Program-made: the position numbers and the translations under genes
Origin: CAWJHE01 sp963842455
GTDB taxonomy: Bacteria; Chloroflexota; Anaerolineae; Anaerolineales; UBA4823
Length of the DNA: 64,000 nucleotides
NCBI GenBank assembly: GCA_963842455.1
Contig: CAWJHE010000006.1
Coordinates: 1 to 64,000 of the forward strand
Reading direction: 5' to 3'
The notes under the pieces: model-generated
Told to the model about the DNA's origin: nothing
The model's database searches: none
What the model saw: only the letters and a program-made list of their open reading frames with translations
Part shown: piece after piece, positions 36,369 to 45,006 of the stretch
Position numbering within the stretch: position 1 is the stretch's first letter
How the letters are laid out: each line of letters begins with the position of its first letter

Positions 36369-37952
36369 CTAATCAAGCTCTGAATCAGAAAGCCGATAGT
36401 GCAGATCACCAACATGCACGAACCATGGGCGTGAGGCAAGCAAAGCCAAAATTGGGCCTGGTGGACAGCGACGGGTGATGTTTATGGCAGCGTATAACTC
36501 TCGGGCGTGTACATGACTCTGCGGATTGAGCTTTGCCAGTTCTTTGACTGAATTGACAACCAGGCGTTCAAATGCCGGATGTTCTTTGTGAGGCCTATTC
36601 CAGATTGGATCCAGGGACTCTTTATCAGGAACGGCAATCGCCATCCTCTCATCAAATGGGGCGGATACGATTTGCTTGAGCATGGCAAAAACGATCCCTC
36701 CATCTGATCCTACCAGAACAGTACGTATCCATTCCCGGTTGGATTTCTGGCTGTCCGTTTGAATGATCACCTCGCCGGGTTTTTCTCCCTGGCGAAGGCG
36801 AATGATGCTCCCAGGCATGACCCCGTGGGATTCGTACCAATCTTGCAGACCGTATACATAGCGTTTTTCACGAACAACCCAGCCAGGGAATTTTTCGTTG
36901 GTAACCCCATCAACCATGGTAAAGCGGATGCGTGGGGCTTCATAGGCGGTGGGGAATAAATGCCGGATGCGTGTGGAAAGGGGAAGTGTCCCTGAACGCC
37001 AATGTGGGAATATCAGGTGAATTTCTCCTTCTGTAAGGTGCTTGTATTTCTCGGCGATGGGTGAGAGTTCATCATCCAACTGTTGCTCGAGGGCTAACAT
37101 TTCTGGAGAAAGCACAGAACGGTCGTAATCAATGCCTGTGTATTTTAAGAAGATTGGGGGTTCTATTACCTGTGCTGGTTCTAAGCGGTTGAGGAACCAG
37201 AGCACATCACCCGCCGGACCGACTTCATCAAAGCGTGGATCCTCTTGTAGCGCGAGATCTAACGAAAAATCTACCAGTTTGGGATTAGCGTGTGATGACA
37301 GGTCAATCTGTTCAAGCAAGTCAGTTGTGGAAAGAGGACCACCTCCAGCCATATCCAATACGGCTTCCGCGAGGTTTAAGTGTCCAATATGAATATCCAC
37401 CAGAAGTGCACGCGGGAACCAGCGCCCAGCGATCCGAACAAAATCGGGATTGGTTTCCAGGTCTTCTTCCAAAGCATCAACCAGGTCATCGCGATAATCC
37501 GCAAGGATGGAGTCCTTGTCCAGGAAGCTGAAATCTTCCTCCAAATTTGGGGGCTCATTGAGCTTGTGCCCTTCCAGGCTGGAGGCAAACTCTCGCTGGC
37601 TGCCATCTTCGAAGGCAACTGTTATCACCTGGAAATCTTCAATGGCTGGATTATAGCCGGGACGAACCTGGACAACTTCCCCATGCCGCCAGTCCATAGC
37701 TGGGAATACCAGCTTCTGGTTCGATGAGTAGCTACCTTTTGGTTGATATAAATCCCCACCAGACATGCGCTGTTTTTCTAACTTGACTTTTTGGCGGCGG
37801 ATGCGCTCATCAACCAGTGCCGAGATTAATTCTTCTGATGTGAGAGGAGTTTCAACTTCTAAGAGGTAATTGTATAAAAACTCAATATCCTCTTCTTGAA
37901 GTTCGAATTGATCCCAATACTCTTCTCCCATTGTAAATGAAACTGTGACCAT
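36369..37952 (-). CDS. Uncharacterised 527-aa protein with repeated winged-helix-like segments
   Basis: A soluble, acidic protein with no catalytic motif that I recognise. At least three parts look like winged helices of the HARE-HTH type: residues about 35-55 (TPLTSEELISALVDERIRR), about 205-257 (GPLSTTDLLEQIDL, then DPRFDEVGPAGDVLWFLNRL) and the C-terminus (HARELYAAINITRRC, then RPWFVHVGDLHYRL). The middle (about 330-400) is beta-rich. Such domains occur in RNA-polymerase delta subunits and chromatin or restriction factors, so a transcription or DNA-related role is possible, by inference only. First gene of the unit that ends next to tRNA-Arg. Confidence 0.7.
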   Translation of the reverse strand: MVTVSFTMGEEYWDQFELQEEDIEFLYNYLLEVETPLTSEELISALVDERIRRQKVKLEKQRMSGGDLYQPKGSYSSNQKLVFPAMDWRHGEVVQVRPGYNPAIEDFQVITVAFEDGSQREFASSLEGHKLNEPPNLEEDFSFLDKDSILADYRDDLVDALEEDLETNPDFVRIAGRWFPRALLVDIHIGHLNLAEAVLDMAGGGPLSTTDLLEQIDLSSHANPKLVDFSLDLALQEDPRFDEVGPAGDVLWFLNRLEPAQVIEPPIFLKYTGIDYDRSVLSPEMLALEQQLDDELSPIAEKYKHLTEGEIHLIFPHWRSGTLPLSTRIRHLFPTAYEAPRIRFTMVDGVTNEKFPGWVVREKRYVYGLQDWYESHGVMPGSIIRLRQGEKPGEVIIQTDSQKSNREWIRTVLVGSDGGIVFAMLKQIVSAPFDERMAIAVPDKESLDPIWNRPHKEHPAFERLVVNSVKELAKLNPQSHVHARELYAAINITRRCPPGPILALLASRPWFVHVGDLHYRLSDSELD

Positions 37953-38393
37953 AAAAATACCTCAATGACTCGCTTGAAAAAGACTCTTTCAAGGATGATT
38001 TTATTACTTAGGCATTGTGCTGAAAACCTGGAATATCCTGGGGTTGGATGACCAACTTGTTAGCGCGAAAACAACGCCTGAAACCAGGGAGATGGAAAGT
38101 GGTTTAAAATACATCTGCGATCTGTCTCAATGCCATAAAGGGCAGAATAAGCTGAATTGCAGCCTTCGCCGCACCATATTATACTCTATGAGCGCCAGTG
38201 ATTCCATGGTTGTTTAAAATTGATCAGGCATACTAACCTGTATATAAGCGTGAAAAATTGAAAGATTTTATGATATATTCAAATTGGTTGGATTGATGTT
38301 GTCTATTTATTGGACTGCTTTAAGCTAAAAGTATCATTGGACTTACACGAACTGTACAATCACTGTCGTCTGATACGATATGGAGGCTTCAGA
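37953..38393. other. Divergent intergenic region, 441 bases
   Basis: I see no supported gene. Short open frames exist but have no ribosome-binding site and no protein-like composition. The right part is AT-rich and changes abruptly to the GC-rich reductase gene. Promoters for both flanking genes must be here. Confidence 0.5.
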
Positions 38394-38954
38394 ATGGCCA
38401 AACTGATCTACTTTATGCCTATGTCGCTGGATGGCTTTATCGCGGGTGAAACCGACAGTATGGATTGGTCAGCGCCGTCCGAGGAGGTATCCGCTTTCAT
38501 CAACGACCGGCACCGCCCCATCGGCGAATATCTCTATGGACGCAAGGAATATGAGACGATGATGGTTTGGGAAACGCCAGATGTCATTCCTGGACTAACG
38601 CCGGCCATGATGGACTTCGGTCGGATCTGGCAAGCAGCCGTCAAGATCGTCTATTCCAAATCGCTGGAGACCGTCTCTACAGCGAAGACGCGTCTCGAGC
38701 GGGAATTCAAACCGCAGGCGGTTCGCGACCTGAAGGCTCAATTGCCTCACGATATTTCGGTGGCTGGTCCGAATCTGGCCGCACAGGCAATCCGGGCCGG
38801 GCTGGTCGACGAGTATCAGCTGCTTGTCGTACCGGTTTTGCTTGGCGGCGGCAAGAGGGTTCTGCCCAGCAACATAGAGGTAAAGCTGGATCTCCTGGAC
38901 GAGCGCCGTTTTGGCAATGGATGGGTCTATCTTCGCTATCGCACGCGAGCCTGA
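38394..38954 (+). CDS. Dihydrofolate reductase/RibD C-terminal-like protein
   Basis: A 186-residue member of the RibD_C (dihydrofolate-reductase-like) family. LIYFMPMSLDGFIAGETDSMDW is the N-terminal signature, YLYGRKEYETM is the NADPH-binding box, and QAIRAGLVDEYQLLVVPVLLGGGKRVL is the conserved C-terminal box. The substrate is not known for this stand-alone type. ATG 38394 follows GGAGG. Base use is clearly more GC-rich than in the neighbours, with many C/G third positions, which suggests recent acquisition. Confidence 0.9.
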   Translation: MAKLIYFMPMSLDGFIAGETDSMDWSAPSEEVSAFINDRHRPIGEYLYGRKEYETMMVWETPDVIPGLTPAMMDFGRIWQAAVKIVYSKSLETVSTAKTRLEREFKPQAVRDLKAQLPHDISVAGPNLAAQAIRAGLVDEYQLLVVPVLLGGGKRVLPSNIEVKLDLLDERRFGNGWVYLRYRTRA

Positions 38955-38990
38955 TGAAAGCAGTGATCAAAGATTGAGGATGAATGACTT

Positions 38991-39290
38991 ATGACTGATA
39001 AAAAAATAGTCGAGCTGACTACCGTACCGGGCCGTTTAAGCGCAGAAGCTATCCTGAGTTACCTGCAGGCTTTTGATGTGCAAGGCATGATCTCCATGGA
39101 AGCGATTGGCAGTGTCTATCCTCTCACCGTTGGCGAGTTAGGGGCTGTGCAGATCCTTATACGAGAAGAAGATTATGAACTGGCAACGAAAATCCTTTCG
39201 GATTTTTACCAGGAAAATTCTTCTACCGAATTATTGGAAGATGATGGTGATCTCAACCAGCCGGATGACCTGGAATCAGATGTGAGTTAA
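38991..39290 (+). CDS. DUF2007-like putative signal-transducing protein
   Basis: A 99-residue protein. The arrangement VELTTVPGRLSAEAILSYLQ, then GELGAVQILIREEDYELATKIL matches the DUF2007 layout of a beta-alpha-beta fold with a VxVxxEDxxxAxxIL end. A Glu/Asp-rich tail follows. Function unknown. Its stop overlaps that of the convergent LysM/M23 gene. Confidence 0.7.
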   Translation: MTDKKIVELTTVPGRLSAEAILSYLQAFDVQGMISMEAIGSVYPLTVGELGAVQILIREEDYELATKILSDFYQENSSTELLEDDGDLNQPDDLESDVS

Positions 39291-40727
39291 GGGAAAATCT
39301 GTTCGAGCCAATCCATGGGGTCGACCTGTACTCCCCCTGCCCAGATTTCCCAGTGTAAATGCGGGCCGGTTACTCGACCTGTGCCACCAACCAGACCGAT
39401 CACTTGCCCTGGTTGTACATGATCGCCAACCTTGACCAAGATTTCAGACTGATGCATATAACCTGAATAAATTCCCCAACCATGGTCAATCATGGTGGCA
39501 TTGCCGCGCACGGTTAGCGGACCAGCAAAGACCACCACACCTGAAGCTGGTGCTAATATCTCAACGCCCACGCCGCCGCAAAAATCTAAGCCGGTATGAA
39601 AATATATATAGGCGCTGCCATTGTACGAACGACGATTCCCGAATGTAGATGGCCAGCAATCACTGAACGGCGGCGGTGCAGGGCTTTGGAATTGACCTTC
39701 CCAATATTTTTCGGGTGTGAAAGGCATTGCCAGGGCAGTCCATTCCGCATCTTCTGGTTTCGTTACAGCCGGGTCGATAGTTTCTGGACTGACAATTAAC
39801 ACGGGGTCAAAAGGATAATCACCGCGGCGAATGAGCACAGATTGCGAGAAAGAGAAGGATGTATCTTGATAAGGTGCAGGCTGTTCAATTGTCCCTGATC
39901 AGCAACATCGAATAAAGACCAGGGTCCTGTAAAGCATGTACACCTTGCAACCCAGTATAGGCTCCTTCTCCATCGGCAAAGAAATTTATTGGATGATCAG
40001 TTAACATGCCAGTGATAGTTAACTTGGATTGGCTTTCAATGTGAATAACGCCAACCTTTCCCTGGTAAAAAACAGCTGGTTTGATGGATAATTCCTGAAT
40101 GGCTTCGGGCAGCGCACCTGGGGCATCGAGACGGTCTTCTGGCAAGTTGGTTGTTTTAATGTGTAATATTTCGCCGGCTGCTACCTGGTTTGGGTTGGTT
40201 ATGTGGTTGCTGAATACAATGGACCAAGGGTTGGTCTGATGGATCAGAGCCAGCTCAAGCAACGATTGGCCAGGCAGGAGCATGGCGCGTTTTGTTGTTT
40301 GTGCAGCATCTTCTGGTTCAGGAATTACCAGGGTTCTGCCTGCGTAAAGTTCTGTTGGGCTAGCAAGATGGTTAAGCGTGATGAGGGATTCAATAGGCGC
40401 TTGGTAGCGCCGGCTAAGGCTGCGGAGTGTCTCACCATATGACACAATTCTAGTTGCCAGAACGCCCTGGATGTTTTTCAAACCGGGTATCACCAGCCTG
40501 TCGCCAACACCCAGCTGACTGGGATCGCTAATTTGATTGATTTGGCTTAGCTCATCCATGGAGACTTGAAAGCGAACTGCAATGCTCCACAACGAGTCCC
40601 CTTCTTGCACGATATAGATGGGTCCTTCCGGTTCGGCATCTTGGGCGCGCACAAAACCTGGCGGGGCTACCCAACCAATGAGCAGGCTCAGGGCGATTAT
40701 TGCGGTGATAAATGGTCGTAATTTCAA
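39287..40727 (-). CDS. LysM-M23 cell-wall metalloprotease (one frame break)
   Basis: A secreted peptidoglycan-binding endopeptidase of about 480 residues. The first half holds a signal peptide (FITAIIALSLLIGWVAPPG) and three LysM domains (YIVQEGDSLWSIAVRFQVSM, IVSYGETLRSLSRRYQAP, a weaker third). The second half is the M23 domain with HTGLDFCGG and GPHLHWEIW, metal and catalytic His. The two halves lie in different frames; the repaired join near 39893-39898 reads GTIEQPAPYQDTSF. Start: TTG 40727 behind AAGAAGGA gives a clean signal peptide and avoids overlap with the response regulator; longer starts to 40853 are open. Confidence 0.88.
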
Positions 40728-40755
40728 TTCAATCCGGTCCTTCTTGTGTGCCTGA

Positions 40756-41160
40756 TCATTCCCCTGAAACCGAGCCAGATTGTTTGGTGAAGACATTTTC
40801 AATGCTTGTAAGTAGATCTTGGGGGCCGAAGGGTTTGGAGATATAATCGTCAACTTTTGCTATATGCAACCCTAAGACTTTATCAATATTTTGAGCTTTT
40901 GCAGTAATGACGATCACCGGGATGTGCTTTGTGGATTCACCTGCTTTTAATTGCTGGTAAACTTCCCATCCATCCATATTGGGCATCATCAAATCCAGTA
41001 AAATCATATCTGGTAAGGTGTGTTTGATTAACTCAAGACCTTCCCGTCCGCTCGAAGCACCCAAAAATTCGTAATTTTTTCGCGCCAGGATCAAGCGAAC
41101 CAAATCTATCATTTCCGGGTCATCTTCAATATAAATTATCCGCCGGTTCATTTCTGTCAT
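40756..41160 (-). CDS. Single-domain response regulator
   Basis: A receiver-only protein of about 134 residues. IIYIEDDPEMIDLV is the acidic pocket, MILLDLMMPNMDGWEVY holds the phospho-accepting Asp near residue 57, PVIVITAKAQ the conserved Thr and YISKPFGPQDLL the conserved Lys. The start ATG 41160 has GGAG 9 bases upstream; an ATG at 41178 is also in frame. It probably precedes and is co-transcribed with the LysM-M23 gene. Confidence 0.92.
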   Translation of the reverse strand: MTEMNRRIIYIEDDPEMIDLVRLILARKNYEFLGASSGREGLELIKHTLPDMILLDLMMPNMDGWEVYQQLKAGESTKHIPVIVITAKAQNIDKVLGLHIAKVDDYISKPFGPQDLLTSIENVFTKQSGSVSGE

Positions 41161-41271
41161 AGATGAAGTCTCCATCACTTCTGCTAACGTTTAATCCGCC
41201 AGCCAAATCTATCCACCAAGTTTACCACAGCCATTGATTTTTTCTTGTTGGATGATTTCGGGACTTGGCCC

Positions 41272-41300
41272 TTGCCATGCCTTCGTCATACGGCTATAAT
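41272..41300 (+). promoter_or_regulatory. Sigma-70-type promoter of efp
   Basis: TTGCCA (41272-41277) and TATAAT (41295-41300) are spaced by 17 bases. A start near 41307 would give a leader of about 105 bases that contains the hairpin at 41313-41369. Confidence 0.8.
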
Positions 41301-41312
41301 TTAAGTTTACGT

Positions 41313-41369
41313 GACTTATCCAACGCGAAGCGTAGATCACGATTGCGTTGGCTTTTTTATGGATAAGTC
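41313..41369 (+). promoter_or_regulatory. Structured efp leader, attenuator-like
   Basis: CCAACGC (41320-41326) pairs with GCGTTGG (41345-41351), and CTTTTTT follows immediately, which is a terminator shape. In addition GACTTATCC (41313-41321) is exactly complementary to GGATAAGTC (41361-41369), beyond the T-tract. The outer helix would bury the T-tract, so read-through versus termination could be controlled. Confidence 0.55.
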
Positions 41370-41411
41370 TGACTGAAATTCAATTTTTTATATAGATATG
41401 AGGTAGTGAGT

Positions 41412-41969
41412 ATGATCGATGTTAATGATTTGCGCAAGGGTGTCACTTTTTTGTTTGATGGAAATCTATTCAAGGTAACCGATTACCATCATCATAAACC
41501 GGGACGGGGTAATGCCACCATCCGGGTAAAGACTGTCAATTTGCGCTCTGGAACGAATCTTGAAATGACTTTCTCATCCGGTGACCGGGTGCAGGATATC
41601 CGCCTGGATTTTCATAATGTTCAATTTCTGTACTCTGATGGTGATTTCTTCCATTTCATGGATTTGGATACTTATGAACAACCTGCTATTTCAAAAGACG
41701 TGGTGGGGGATATGGCTGGTTATTTGAAAGAAGGCATGGAAGTGAAATTAACCTTCTTTGACGGAGAGCCTTTGGATATTGAATTACCTTCAACGGTTGA
41801 TTTACTGATTGTCGAGGCTGAGGTTTCTGTTCGAGGCGATACCGCTACAGGCGTCACCAAGAAAGTAACAACCGAAACTGGTTTGCAGGTACAGGTGCCA
41901 AATTTTGTCGAGGCTGGGAATGTAATCCGGGTAAATACCAGCGATGGCAGTTACGTAACCCGCGCTTGA
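41412..41969 (+). CDS. efp: Translation elongation factor P
   Basis: A 185-residue tRNA-mimic that rescues ribosomes stalled at proline runs. IDVNDLRKGVTFLFDGNLFK begins the KOW-like domain I; HHHKPGRGNATIRVK is the tip loop, with Arg at residue 32 where many EF-Ps have Lys. The C-terminal OB domain ends GNVIRVNTSDGSYVTRA. ATG 41412 with GAGGT upstream is preferred over GTG 41406. Arg32-type EF-P is rhamnosylated by EarP in some proteobacteria; no earP is in the window. Confidence 0.96.
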   Translation: MIDVNDLRKGVTFLFDGNLFKVTDYHHHKPGRGNATIRVKTVNLRSGTNLEMTFSSGDRVQDIRLDFHNVQFLYSDGDFFHFMDLDTYEQPAISKDVVGDMAGYLKEGMEVKLTFFDGEPLDIELPSTVDLLIVEAEVSVRGDTATGVTKKVTTETGLQVQVPNFVEAGNVIRVNTSDGSYVTRA

Positions 41970-41988
41970 TCAGAGCGAGCTCATAAAA

Positions 41989-42342
41989 ATGCGAACACCA
42001 GCAGGTAAGGAATGCCGTTTTTTCTATGGCGATTATTACCGCGGCAAAGAACATGAGGAATGCCGTTTATTGATGTCTGCCCAACCGCCGTTGGCCTGGA
42101 CACCTGAATTGTGTAAGGCATGTCCAGTTCCTGATATTTTGCGTGCGAACGCTTGCAAACATCTAATTCTGGATCCACGATTAGACCGACCGTTTCCTTT
42201 CATCAAAAAACAAGTACGGGTTGACTCATATTGTACAAAATCTTTGAAACAAGGGTTTGACCCTCATATTGGCTGTGGCGAATGTCATCCTTTGCCGCCA
42301 GTATTCAATGGAGAACCTTTTGACCCTAACACTACTGCTTGA
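41989..42342 (+). CDS. Conserved Cys-rich small protein
   Basis: A 117-residue protein with nine cysteines in pairs (KECRFFYGDYYRG, EECRLL, LCKACPVPDIL, ACKHL, CTK, CGEC), suggesting one or two metal sites. I know it as a conserved Chloroflexi protein without assigned function. It begins 20 bases after efp and its end overlaps the start of the HAD-DinB gene by 35 bases, so the three genes are likely co-expressed. Confidence 0.75.
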   Translation: MRTPAGKECRFFYGDYYRGKEHEECRLLMSAQPPLAWTPELCKACPVPDILRANACKHLILDPRLDRPFPFIKKQVRVDSYCTKSLKQGFDPHIGCGECHPLPPVFNGEPFDPNTTA

Positions 42343-43532
42343 CCTTGATGATACATTGCTGCTAAATAACATGGATGAATTTTTGCCCCAGTATTTAGCA
42401 ACTTTCTCGCGCCATGTGGCGGAATTCATCCCGCCAGAGATCTTTGTTCAAACACTATTAACTGGTACACAGGCAATGGTAGCTAATCGAAACCCTGATT
42501 GTACACTGCAGGAGGTTTTCGATCAGGCTTTCTTTTCGAGACTGAATGTGGATGAGGAAAAATTTCGCCAACTGGCCGATCAATTTTATGATGAGATTTT
42601 TCCATCCTTGCAAGGCTTGACGAGTCCTGCTCAGGGCGCTGAAAGGTTTGTGCACCAGGCTGTGGAAAAAGGTTATCGTCTGGCAGTTGCAACAAATCCT
42701 CTATTCCCAATCAATGCAATCAGGCAAAGACTGGCTTGGGCTAATTTGCGGATGGACGCCTTTCCTTTCCAGGCAGTAACTTCTTACGAAAGTTATCATT
42801 TTGCCAAGCCAGAACCTGCTTACTTTGCTGAGTTGATGGCGCGTTTAGGTTGGCCTGACGGTCCGGTTGTGATGGTTGGTGATGATCTGGAAAGAGATAT
42901 TGCCCCGGCAAGCAACCTGGGTCTGGCGACTTATTGGGTCGGGCAACAATCCAACACTGATCAGAAGAATGGTTCTTATCCAACCGCATCGGGAACCATG
43001 TTGAACCTGATGGATTGGCTGGAGCAGACACCAGAGAAAGAAATTACCCCCCAATATAATACCCCTGCTGCTATCGTGGCAATCTTAAGATCAACTCCAG
43101 CAATTCTGGATAGCATCTGCCGAGATTTGCCAGAAGAAGACTGGGTGCGCCGACCTGCTGCTGGCGAATGGTGTTTAACAGAAGTACTCTGCCATTTGCG
43201 AGATGTGGAAAATGAAGTTAACATGGCTCGGGTTAGAAAAGTGCTTTCTGAAACCAAATCCTTTTATTGCTGGTAAAGATACTGATCAATGGGCGCTTGA
43301 ACGGAAATATCACCAAGAGAACGGAATGAATGCGCTGCAACAATTTACAACAGCCCGGGTGAAGGTGCTAGAGATATTAGAGAATCTTAGCCCCGAAGAG
43401 TGGAACTTACCTGCGCGGCACACCATCTTTGGTCCCACTCGTCTGGTTGAGTTATCCAGTATTGCAGCAGCCCACGATCGTCTGCATGTGCAGCAGGTAC
43501 TTCAGTTACTCCAAATAATCCAATCTCGATAA
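42308..43532 (+). CDS. HAD hydrolase fused to DinB-like domain (one frame break)
   Basis: About 407 residues. The HAD part has LLLDLDDTLLLNN (nucleophile Asp), LAVATNP, the Lys in FAKPEP and VMVGDDLERDIAPASNLG. From residue about 250 a DinB-type four-helix domain follows (DSICRDLPEEDWVRRPAAGE, LCHLRDVENEV). A break in the AAA at 43256-43258 stops the first frame; one base less continues as NPFIAGKDTDQWALERKYH to 43532, ending AAHDRLHVQQVLQLL, the DinB C-terminal helix. HAD enzymes are mostly phosphatases; the substrate is unknown. Confidence 0.82.
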
Positions 43533-43547
43533 TCAGGTAACTAAATA

Positions 43548-43605
43548 TCTGGTGTTCCGAGCTGAGCAGTCCCCGTCTCGCAAACGTATTTGACGGAACA
43601 CCAGA
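43548..43605 (+). promoter_or_regulatory. Long-stem leader hairpin upstream of fabF
   Basis: TCTGGTGTTCCG (43548-43559) is exactly complementary to CGGAACACCAGA (43594-43605), with a 34-base loop. It is followed by a second, terminator-like hairpin. No known riboswitch consensus is apparent to me. Confidence 0.45.
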
Positions 43606-43618
43606 CTGCAGCGCCTCC

Positions 43619-43663
43619 AATAGGCGACAACAGTGTTATTACAGTCAGTTGTCGCCTATTTTT
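43619..43663 (+). terminator. Strong hairpin terminator upstream of fabF
   Basis: A 13-bp perfect stem (AATAGGCGACAAC with GTTGTCGCCTATT) is followed by T5. It lies 87 bases after the HAD-DinB stop and 72 bases before fabF, so it either ends the efp transcript or acts as an attenuator for fabF. Confidence 0.75.
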
Positions 43664-43734
43664 GTCCTGAAAGACTGGCGACCGGTCTCTGGCAGGTGAA
43701 CGCTTATGGGACAACCCATTTTTTGGAGGTAGAG

Positions 43735-45006
43735 ATGCGCAGAAGGGTAGCAATTACAGGTTTGGGCTGCATCAGCCCTTTGGGGAACAATGTTGACCAA
43801 ACTTGGGAACATCTGATCCAGGGGGTTTCAGGGATTGGACTTATCTCCCATTTTAATACCAGTGAATTTAAGGTGCGAATTGCAGCTGAGGTGAAAGGAT
43901 TTGATGGAGCTCAACAGTTTGGCAGCCGTGAGGCGCGCCGGATGGACCGCTACACACAATTTGCGGTTGCTGCTGCTCAAATGGCTGTGAAACATGCTGG
44001 TTTAGAGATTAATGAGTCAAACAGTGATCAGATCGGGGTTGTGATCGGTACCGGGATTGGTGGTCTGGGAACCCTATTTGAACAGATGCAGGTCTTCACG
44101 GAAAGGGGGGCTTCGAGAGTTAGCCCATTTCTAGTCCCGATGATGTTACCCGATACGGCAGCCGGGATGATTGCCATCTATCTGGGGGTACGCGGACCGA
44201 ATATGGCTGTCATTACCGCATGCGCAACAGGTACGAACGCGGTAGGGGAGGCAGCCGAAATTATCCGGCGAGGCAAGGCGAATGTTATTTTGGCTGGAGG
44301 AAGCGAGGCTGCCATTGTTCCGATTGCTATCGCAGGGATGAGTGTGATGGGGGCGCTTTCAACTTGCAATGATGATCCGCAATTGGCCTCAAGACCCTTT
44401 GATTTGCATCGAGATGGTTTCGTGATGGGTGAAGGAGCTGCTGTTTTGGTTTTGGAGGATTGGGATTATGCCAGGGCACGTGGGGCTCATATTTTAGCTG
44501 AGGTGAAAGGTTATGGCTCAACAAATGATGCTTACCATATCTCTGCACCTTCAGAAAATGGATCTGGGGCAGCTCGCTGCATGCAAGCGGCTATCCACGA
44601 TGCAGATATTACCTTGGATCAGGTCGACTACATCAATGCCCACGGCACAAGCACACCCCTTAATGACAAAAGTGAAACAGCGGCCATCAAAACAGTGTTC
44701 GGTGAATTGGCGTATCACATCCCGATTTCTTCAACCAAATCAATGACTGGGCACCTGTTGGGTGCTTCAGGCGCGCTGGAGGCCTTATTCTGTGTCAAAG
44801 CTTTGCAGGAAGGTATTATCCCCCCAACAATTAATTATCACAACCCCGATCCGGTATGCGATCTGGATTATGTGCCTCTTCAGGCACGCAAGAAATCCTT
44901 GGAACATGTCATGTCCAATTCATTTGGTTTTGGTGGTCACAATGCCACGATCATTTTGGGTAGGGTTTTAGCTGATGAAAATGCGGGCAGGGGGCAATCA
45001 TCATGA
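43735..45006 (+). CDS. fabF: 3-oxoacyl-ACP synthase II
   Basis: A 423-residue condensing enzyme of fatty-acid elongation. RRVAITGLGCISPLG opens the protein, the catalytic Cys is in TACATGTNAVGEA near residue 164, His in NAHGTSTPLNDKSE and in KSMTGHLLGASGALEA. ATG 43735 follows GGAGGT; the open frame extends upstream to 43633 but has no site there. Its TGA overlaps the ATG of fabH by 4 bases. Confidence 0.96.
   Translation: MRRRVAITGLGCISPLGNNVDQTWEHLIQGVSGIGLISHFNTSEFKVRIAAEVKGFDGAQQFGSREARRMDRYTQFAVAAAQMAVKHAGLEINESNSDQIGVVIGTGIGGLGTLFEQMQVFTERGASRVSPFLVPMMLPDTAAGMIAIYLGVRGPNMAVITACATGTNAVGEAAEIIRRGKANVILAGGSEAAIVPIAIAGMSVMGALSTCNDDPQLASRPFDLHRDGFVMGEGAAVLVLEDWDYARARGAHILAEVKGYGSTNDAYHISAPSENGSGAARCMQAAIHDADITLDQVDYINAHGTSTPLNDKSETAAIKTVFGELAYHIPISSTKSMTGHLLGASGALEALFCVKALQEGIIPPTINYHNPDPVCDLDYVPLQARKKSLEHVMSNSFGFGGHNATIILGRVLADENAGRGQSS

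Noticed and set aside
38707..38970. 87-aa frame opposite the RibD-like gene
   Set aside because: Shadow of the GC-rich coding sequence; no initiation site.
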